Source: Conexibacter woesei DSM 14684
GTDB taxonomy: Bacteria > Actinomycetota > Thermoleophilia > Solirubrobacterales > Solirubrobacteraceae
Assembly (NCBI RefSeq): GCF_000025265.1
Contig: NC_013739.1
Location: 1,674,001-1,738,000 of the forward strand
DNA: 64,000 nucleotides
Direction of reading: 5' to 3'
Each line of letters starts with the position of its first letter. Position 1 is the stretch's first letter. Position numbers and translations under genes: made by a program. The notes under the pieces were generated by a model. The model saw nothing but the letters and a program-made list of their open reading frames with translations, was not told the DNA's origin and made no database searches. Below, piece by piece: positions 59,189-64,000 of this stretch.

Positions 59189-59284
59189 CTCCCTCCGCGG
59201 GCATTACCCCACAGGTTCGAAGGGTCAGCGCCGGGTCTTCGTCGAAAGGCGCTATCTCAGCCGGCTCACCCGCCAGCCCCCCTG
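59189..59284 (-). promoter_or_regulatory. TPP riboswitch (THI element)
   Basis: Minus strand, 5' to 3': CAGGGGGGCTGGC, then GGCTGAGATAGCGCC, a variable loop, GCTGACCCTTCGAACCTG, and GGGGTAATGCC close to GCGGAGGGA. The CTGAGA and ACCCTTCGAACCTG cores are the invariant THI-box sequences. The SD of thiZ (GGAGGGA) is the last part of the element, so control is probably translational: TPP binding would hide the SD. Confidence 0.97.
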
Positions 59285-59309
59285 TTATGTGTGTGTTTCG
59301 CCGCGCAGC

Positions 59310-60719
59310 TTAGCGCGGCCGCTCGACGATCGGCCCGGTGAGCGCCTTCACGAACTCCTCCAGCTGGGCGGTCGTCCAGCACTCGAATGCGGTGCAGTGG
59401 CGCTCGTAGGCGGCGATCACGGAGTCGCCGTAGTTCCAGTAGAGGCGCGGCTCGGGGTTGAGCCAGAAGGTGCGGCCGGCCTTCTCCGCGATCGAGGCGA
59501 AGACGTCGTCGCGCGGCGGGCGGCCGTTCGTGCGCGCGTCGCCGAGCACGATCACGGTCGCGCGCGGGTGCAGATCGTCCTCGACCTCGGCGAGGAACTC
59601 CGTCCAGACGCGGCCGTAGTCGGTGTAGCCGCTGACGTCCGCGACGCCGGCGTCCTTCGATATCGCGACGCTCGCCGCTCTGAAGTCGCGCTCGCGCTCG
59701 AAGACGTCGGTCACCTCCGAGATCCGCTCGATGAAGACGAACGAGCGCAGCTTGCGGAACGAGTCGTGCAGCGCGTGCAGGACCGACAGGAAGAAGACGC
59801 TCGCCGAGGCGACCGAGGTGGAGACGTCGCAGAGGACGAAGATCTCCGGCCGCTTCGGGCGCTGCGGGCGGAACTTCAGCTCGACCGGCACGCCGCCGGT
59901 CTGCAGCGAGGCGCGCATCGTGCGGCGGACGTCGACGTGCGCGTGGCGCTTGCGGCCGCGCTGTTCGCGGCCCTGCGTCGCGAGCCGGCGCTTGAGCTGC
60001 ACGACGACCTTGTGGACGGCGGCGAGGTCCTGGATCGGCCCGCCCGGCAGCGAGCGGTCGAGGTCGCTCAGCGGCCGCGCCGGGGGCAGCTGCTTGGTGC
60101 GCTCGATCAGCGCGCGCTCCAGCTCCTTGCGCAGCTGCTGCTCGAAGCGGCGCAGCTGCTCGCGCGGGATCCCGTCGCGGCGCGGGTCGTCCTCGGGCAG
60201 GTCGGGCTGCGGCTCTGACCTGAGGCCGAGCTGGCGGCGGATCCGCTGCACGTCGACGCCGATCACGCCGGAGCCGTCGCCGCGGTCGCCGAACGCCGCG
60301 ATTGCGAGCCGCGCGAGGTCCTGCATGCCGCCCTCGCCGCCCTCCTGCAGCGCCTGCGCGATCTGCTGGCGCAGCTCGTCGAGGTCGATCTGGTCGGCGC
60401 CGTCGAAGCCCGCGCCCTCCTGCACCTCGCGGCGCGCGGCCTGCTCCTCGGCGGCGCGGAAGAAGAAGCGATCGAAGACCAGCTCGAAGATGCGGCGGTC
60501 GTCGGGTGATTTCGCCAGCGTCGTCGCGAGCGCCTCGCGGAAGTCGTCGCGCTCGTTCCAGCCGACCTCGCGCAGCGCCGCGAACGAGTCGAGCAGCTCG
60601 GAGGTGCCGATCGACAGCCCCTCGGTGCGCAACTGGTCGGCGAACCCGATCAGCTCGGCGTCGAGGCCCCCTGCGGGCGCGGCGTGGTCAGCCGCGCTGC
60701 GCGGATCCGAGCGCGCCAT
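59310..60719 (-). CDS. VWA-domain protein (CoxE-like)
   Basis: 469 residues. The N-terminal ~200 are helical and charged (LIGFADQLRTEGLSIGTSELLD). The C-terminal VWA-like domain contains the MIDAS motif DVSTS in IFVLCDVSTSVASASVFFL, and ISEVTDVFERE with conserved acid residues. CoxE-type proteins pair with a MoxR-family AAA+ ATPase, here upstream with a 32-bp overlap, to insert metals or activate large enzymes. The client is not in the window. Confidence 0.88.
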   Translation of the reverse strand: MARSDPRSAADHAAPAGGLDAELIGFADQLRTEGLSIGTSELLDSFAALREVGWNERDDFREALATTLAKSPDDRRIFELVFDRFFFRAAEEQAARREVQEGAGFDGADQIDLDELRQQIAQALQEGGEGGMQDLARLAIAAFGDRGDGSGVIGVDVQRIRRQLGLRSEPQPDLPEDDPRRDGIPREQLRRFEQQLRKELERALIERTKQLPPARPLSDLDRSLPGGPIQDLAAVHKVVVQLKRRLATQGREQRGRKRHAHVDVRRTMRASLQTGGVPVELKFRPQRPKRPEIFVLCDVSTSVASASVFFLSVLHALHDSFRKLRSFVFIERISEVTDVFERERDFRAASVAISKDAGVADVSGYTDYGRVWTEFLAEVEDDLHPRATVIVLGDARTNGRPPRDDVFASIAEKAGRTFWLNPEPRLYWNYGDSVIAAYERHCTAFECWTTAQLEEFVKALTGPIVERPR

Positions 60720-61596
60720 CGGGCGCTCCTTCGAGCCGCACGCCGACGCGCGCGGCGACGATCTCGAGGTCGGTGCGGTGCTTGACGATGACGCTCATCG
60801 TCTCGCGGAACGTTCTCGCGTCGAGGTCGTCGGCGCCGAGCAGCAGCAGCGCGCGCGCCCAGTCGATCGACTCGGCGATCGACGGCGGCTTCTTCATGTC
60901 CAGCTCGCGCACCTCGTGGACGATCTCGACGAGCTTGCGCGCGATCGTCTCGCTCAGCTCCGGCGTGTGGAGGCGGACGATCTCCAGCTCGTGGCCGGCG
61001 TCGGGGTAGTCGACCCACAGGTAGAGGCAGCGGCGCTTGAGCGCCTCGGTCAGCTCGCGCGAGTTGTTCGACGTCAGCAGCACGACCGGCTGCGTGCGCG
61101 CGTCGATGCGGCCCAGCTCGGGGATCGAGATCTGGAAGTCCGACAGCAGCTCGAGCAGCATCGCCTCGAACTCCTGGTCGGTCTTGTCGATCTCGTCGAT
61201 CAGCAGCACGACCGGCTGCTCCGAGGCGATCGCCGTCATCAGGGGGCGGCGCAGCAGGAACTCCTCGCCGAAGATGTCCTCCTGGACGGCGTCCCAGCCG
61301 GTCCCGGACGCTTCCGCCTGGATCCGCAGCAGCTGCTTGCGGTAGTTCCACTCGTACAGCGCCTTCGCCTCGTCGAGGCCTTCGTAGCACTGGAGGCGCA
61401 CGAGGTCGCGTTCGAGGTAGCGGGAGAGCGCCTTCGCCAGCTCGGTCTTGCCGACGCCGGCCGGACCCTCCACCAGCACGGGCTTGCCGAGCTTCGTTGC
61501 GAGATACGAGACGAGCGCGGTCGCCTCGCCTGGCAGGTAGCCGACGGACCGCAGCCCCGCTGCGACGTCCTCGACGGAAGTGGGATCGATGGGCAT
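60688..61596 (-). CDS. MoxR family AAA+ ATPase
   Basis: 302 residues from ATG 61596. Walker A LVEGPAGVGKTELAKAL, Walker B VVLLIDEIDKTDQEFEAMLLELLSDF, sensor VLLTSNNSRELTEALKRRCLYLWVDYP with the Arg finger region. The short lid and the EFEAMLLE insert are MoxR/CoxD-like. It works with the downstream VWA protein as a chaperone pair. A -10-like TATCAT lies ten nt before the start. Confidence 0.92.
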   Translation of the reverse strand: MPIDPTSVEDVAAGLRSVGYLPGEATALVSYLATKLGKPVLVEGPAGVGKTELAKALSRYLERDLVRLQCYEGLDEAKALYEWNYRKQLLRIQAEASGTGWDAVQEDIFGEEFLLRRPLMTAIASEQPVVLLIDEIDKTDQEFEAMLLELLSDFQISIPELGRIDARTQPVVLLTSNNSRELTEALKRRCLYLWVDYPDAGHELEIVRLHTPELSETIARKLVEIVHEVRELDMKKPPSIAESIDWARALLLLGADDLDARTFRETMSVIVKHRTDLEIVAARVGVRLEGAPDGALGSAQRG

Positions 61597-61622
61597 GCGA
61601 CGCCGAATGATAGGCACCTGTG

Positions 61623-61802
61623 ATGATCCCGTCTCCAATGGAGCCGTCGCTCGCCCCCTACGTCATCGGCATGGCGCTCGGCTTCCTGATCGGGACGTTC
61701 GGACACCTGATCAAGTCCAGAACCCTGATCGCCACGGGGATCGGCATCATCTTCGTCGTAGCCGTGGTGATGCCGCTGCTGCGCATCGGGCAGCCCGACT
61801 GA
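61623..61802 (+). CDS. small membrane protein
   Basis: 59 residues from ATG 61623 (GTG 61620 in frame is an alternative). Two hydrophobic helices, LAPYVIGMALGFLIGTFGHLI and LIATGIGIIFVVAVVMPLL, joined by a basic KSR loop. Divergent from the MoxR operon. No family recognised. Confidence 0.65.
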   Translation: MIPSPMEPSLAPYVIGMALGFLIGTFGHLIKSRTLIATGIGIIFVVAVVMPLLRIGQPD

Positions 61803-61887
61803 CCTCCGTCTCGGGGTCGACCCGGGGTCGGTCCCTAGGGGTGATTCCCAATAGGCGCGGGCACGCGCGACCGGCAGGGTTCCGGCC

Positions 61888-63138
61888 ATGATCGAGAACA
61901 GACCGCGCAGACGCCTCGAACGCAGCCGCGACGACAAGGTGATCGCCGGCGTCTGCGGCGGTCTCGCACGCTACTTCGACGTCGACCCCGTGCTCGTGCG
62001 GATCGTTGTCGTCGCGACGATGGTCTTCGGCGGCTTCGGCGCCGTCGCGTACCTGGCAGCGTGGGTGCTGGTGCCCGAGCAGGGGGCGACCAGACCGCTG
62101 CTGGGCGCCGCGGGGCAGCGCGAGAGCGTCTACGTCGCGGCGGTCGTGCTGGTCGTGCTGGCGGCGGTCGTCGCCGGCTTCAGCGCGTGGGGCGTGTTCG
62201 GCTTCTTCGGCGACGGTTGGCCGCTGGTGCTCGTGCTCGCCGGCGGCGCGGTGATGTGGTTCGTGATCGAGCGCGAGCGGCCGGCGCGTGCGGACGCGGG
62301 GGCGAGGGCGGGCGCGGCCCCCGGGACCGAGATCGTCGTGGCGGGGGACCCGGGCGCGGAGGGCGCGGAGGGTGGGGACGGCGTAGTGGGCGAGCCGGAC
62401 GCGGACGATCCGCTCGCGGAGCCCGCGCGCGGCTCGTGGGCGGTGACGGCGCTCGCGACCGGCGGCGTCCTGCTGCTCGTCGGCGCCGCCGGCGCGCTCG
62501 ACGCGTACGACGTCGTCGACCTCGGCTGGGGCGGCGTCGTCGCGGTCGCGATCGTGCTGACCGGCGTCGCGCTCGTCGCGAGCGCGTTCTTCGGCGGCGC
62601 GCGCGGTCTGATCCCCGTCGGGATCCTGCTCGCCGTCACGCTCGGCACCGCCGCCGCGGCCGGCGTCTCGCTCAACGGCGGCGTCGGCCAGCGCGACTAC
62701 CTGGTGACGGACGGCGACGACCTGCGCGGGCGCTACGAGATCGGGATCGGCTCGCTGCGGCTCGACCTGCGCGGGATCGAGCTGGCGCGCGGGACAACGC
62801 GCATCGACGCCGACGTCGACATCGGGATGCTGGAGATCGTCGCCGACGACGGCCGCATGGTCAGCGGCGGCTCGTCATGGGATGGCGGCGGCGAGGGCGC
62901 CAGCGGCCTCGACGTCGACCGCACGATCGTCGTCGGCAGCGGCGACCGGCGGCTCGAGATCGACGCCCACACCGGCATCGGCGTCGTCGTCGTCCGCGAC
63001 CGGCCCAGCGGCGACAACTGGAGCCTGACCGGCTCCGTCGTGCAGCCACCGCGGCCGCAGGCCGGCGGCGAGCTGTGCGCGGCCCCGCGGCTCGCGCTGG
63101 TGCGGCCGGCGTGCGAAGGTGGCGACGATGACGCCTGA
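61888..63138 (+). CDS. PspC-domain envelope protein with LiaF-like C-terminal region
   Basis: 416 residues. N-terminal Psp[34 protein letters not shown] followed by two hydrophobic helices ([26 protein letters not shown]). Then several more membrane helices and an acidic/Ala-rich linker. The C-terminal beta region ([35 protein letters not shown]) resembles the LiaF/DUF2154 beta-helix. Proteins of this layout modulate membrane-stress two-component systems. Two more envelope genes with PspC-like parts follow in the same direction. Confidence 0.85.
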   Translation: MIENRPRRRLERSRDDKVIAGVCGGLARYFDVDPVLVRIVVVATMVFGGFGAVAYLAAWVLVPEQGATRPLLGAAGQRESVYVAAVVLVVLAAVVAGFSAWGVFGFFGDGWPLVLVLAGGAVMWFVIERERPARADAGARAGAAPGTEIVVAGDPGAEGAEGGDGVVGEPDADDPLAEPARGSWAVTALATGGVLLLVGAAGALDAYDVVDLGWGGVVAVAIVLTGVALVASAFFGGARGLIPVGILLAVTLGTAAAAGVSLNGGVGQRDYLVTDGDDLRGRYEIGIGSLRLDLRGIELARGTTRIDADVDIGMLEIVADDGRMVSGGSSWDGGGEGASGLDVDRTIVVGSGDRRLEIDAHTGIGVVVVRDRPSGDNWSLTGSVVQPPRPQAGGELCAAPRLALVRPACEGGDDDA

Positions 63139-63334
63139 ACCGCGACGCCGCCGGCGCGAGCTGCACCTGCCGTCGCTCGTGGTCGGACTCGGCCTCGTCG
63201 GGATCGGCACCGCGCTGCTGCTCGACGCGCTCGACGCGATCGACCTCGCGGCCGGAGCGATCGTGCCGGCGCTGCTGGCGATCGTCGGCGCCGGCCTGCT
63301 CGCCAGCGGCGTGCGCGACCGGCGCCGTCGCTGA
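63128..63334 (+). CDS. small two-helix membrane protein
   Basis: 68 residues from ATG 63128, overlapping the PspC-protein end by 11 bp. Basic N-terminus ([10 protein letters not shown]), two hydrophobic helices ([19 protein letters not shown] and [19 protein letters not shown]) and a basic RDRRRR tail. Resembles DUF5668/LiaF-N-like modules. Coupled to its neighbours in the stress cluster. Confidence 0.7.
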   Translation: MTPEPRRRRRELHLPSLVVGLGLVGIGTALLLDALDAIDLAAGAIVPALLAIVGAGLLASGVRDRRRR

Positions 63335-63335
63335 G

Positions 63336-64000
63336 ATGATGGAGACGATGTCGCAGGACGCAGCCCCGCCCTCCCGGCCGCCGCTGCGACGCCTGCCGGA
63401 CGAGGGATCGCTGGCAGGCGTCTGCGCCGGCATCGCCGAGCACCTCGACGTCGAGGTGATGTACGTGCAGGCCGCGATCATGGTGTTGACGGCGTTCGGC
63501 GGGCTCGGCATCGCGATCTACGCGCTCGGCTGGGCGCTGCTGCCGGCCGTCCACACGCAGCCGGCCTCGGCCTGGCCGCCGGACTCGCTGCGCGACCGCG
63601 ACGGCGCGGTGCGGCAGGTCGCCGGGATCGCGCTGCTCGCGATCGCCGGCCTGCTGGCGCTGCGCCAGCTCGGCTTCTGGTTCGGCGACGAGCTGGTCTG
63701 GCCGCTGGTGCTGGCGTCGGTCGGGCTCGCGCTGATCTGGCGCCAGGCCGACGCGACCGCCGCCTGGACGCCGGCCGAGCTGCGCCGGCCGCTGCACGGC
63801 GTCCGCGACCGGATGCGCGGCGAGCGCGGCGCCGACGGCCGCCGCACGGCGCTCGGCGTCGCGCTCGTGCTGCTCGCCGCCTACGTGCTGCTGAGCTCGA
63901 CCGGCGCGCTGCAGGCGGTCGGCAATGCGATCGGCGGGATCGTCGTGCTGGCCGGCGCGGCCGCGCTCGTGTTCGGCCCCTGGCTGGCGCGGATGGCGCG
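63336..64000 (+). CDS. PspC-domain membrane protein, probably a sensor histidine kinase (3' truncated by window edge)
   Basis: Open frame from ATG 63336, one base after the preceding stop, to the right edge (~221 residues). A PspC domain (PDEGSLAGVCAGIAEHLDVEVMYVQAAIMVLTAFGGLGIAIY, ~20-60) is followed by at least four more membrane helices (AGIALLAIAGLLAL, VWPLVLASVGLALIW, ALGVALVLLAAYVLL, IGGIVVLAGAAALVFG). PspC at the N-terminus of a multi-pass segment is the layout of actinobacterial PspC sensor kinases; the catalytic part would lie beyond the window. If so this completes a PspC/LiaF stress-sensing system. Confidence 0.75.
   Translation, partial: MMETMSQDAAPPSRPPLRRLPDEGSLAGVCAGIAEHLDVEVMYVQAAIMVLTAFGGLGIAIYALGWALLPAVHTQPASAWPPDSLRDRDGAVRQVAGIALLAIAGLLALRQLGFWFGDELVWPLVLASVGLALIWRQADATAAWTPAELRRPLHGVRDRMRGERGADGRRTALGVALVLLAAYVLLSSTGALQAVGNAIGGIVVLAGAAALVFGPWLARMA

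Noticed and set aside
59187-59204. Upstream ATG for thiZ
   Set aside because: It is inside the conserved GGGTAATGCC of the TPP riboswitch and has no SD.

Overview
The window is a very GC-rich (roughly 70 percent or more) bacterial chromosome segment with tightly packed genes, many GTG/TTG starts and ATGA/GTGA-type stop-start overlaps. An actinobacterial integration host factor, a complete six-gene mce operon, a PimA-like mannosyltransferase, DUF3618/holin-like envelope genes and a BKACE/acyl-CoA catabolic cluster point to a deep-branching Actinobacteriota member. A Solirubrobacterales/Conexibacter-like organism (Thermoleophilia) is my best guess, by inference from gene content only. No insertion sequence, prophage, integrase, CRISPR array, rRNA or tRNA was seen.

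Layout. 1-1.2 kb: the end of an AbiE-like antitoxin and its nucleotidyltransferase toxin partner. 1.2-10 kb: two divergent operons for acyl-CoA/keto-acid catabolism (two acyl-CoA dehydrogenases and a cupin on the minus strand; enoyl-CoA hydratase, carboxyltransferase, BKACE, CoA-transferase and MerR regulator on the plus strand). Both carry the same 18-bp palindromic operator. 10-14.9 kb: two TetR units with visible operators, a nitrilase, and a four-gene small membrane-protein cassette (holin-like, DUF3618). 15-19.4 kb: DegV, a GST/thioredoxin-fold protein, an S55-peptidase-like secreted protein, and an Fe-S trafficking group (CGFS glutaredoxin, BolA, ErpA). 19.5-24.6 kb: a glycosyltransferase-flippase fusion, a CPBP protease and a NarL-type two-component system. 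24.6-30.8 kb: cobalamin-dependent methionine synthase and type III glutamine synthetase. 31-47 kb: a lipoprotein, then one long plus-strand lipid-transport operon: one MlaE-like permease, one ATPase with an acidic N-terminal tail, six MCE proteins, an MMPL transporter, a single-cysteine redoxin and a B3/B4-domain protein. 47-53.4 kb: small conserved proteins, a VOC protein, mIHF, an alpha-oxoamine synthase divergent from a large GNAT protein (a possible sphingoid-base/ceramide pair) and an AlkA-like glycosylase. 53.5-56.7 kb: amtB-glnK and a PucR regulator. 56.6-59.3 kb: a TPP-riboswitch-controlled thiZXY uptake operon. 59.3-64 kb: MoxR ATPase plus VWA protein, then a PspC envelope-stress cluster running off the edge.

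Themes. Nitrogen assimilation appears twice (GS III and amtB-glnK, with a PII protein lacking the modifiable Tyr51). Envelope lipid handling dominates (mce/MMPL, PimA-flippase, oxoamine synthase/GNAT, PspC). Regulation is unusually legible: paired operators, a riboswitch, strong hairpin terminators, and a recurring -10 box 6-9 nt before start codons that indicates many leaderless mRNAs. AGA arginine codons are used far more than base composition predicts.

All calls rest on reading the sequence and family knowledge. No database search was run.
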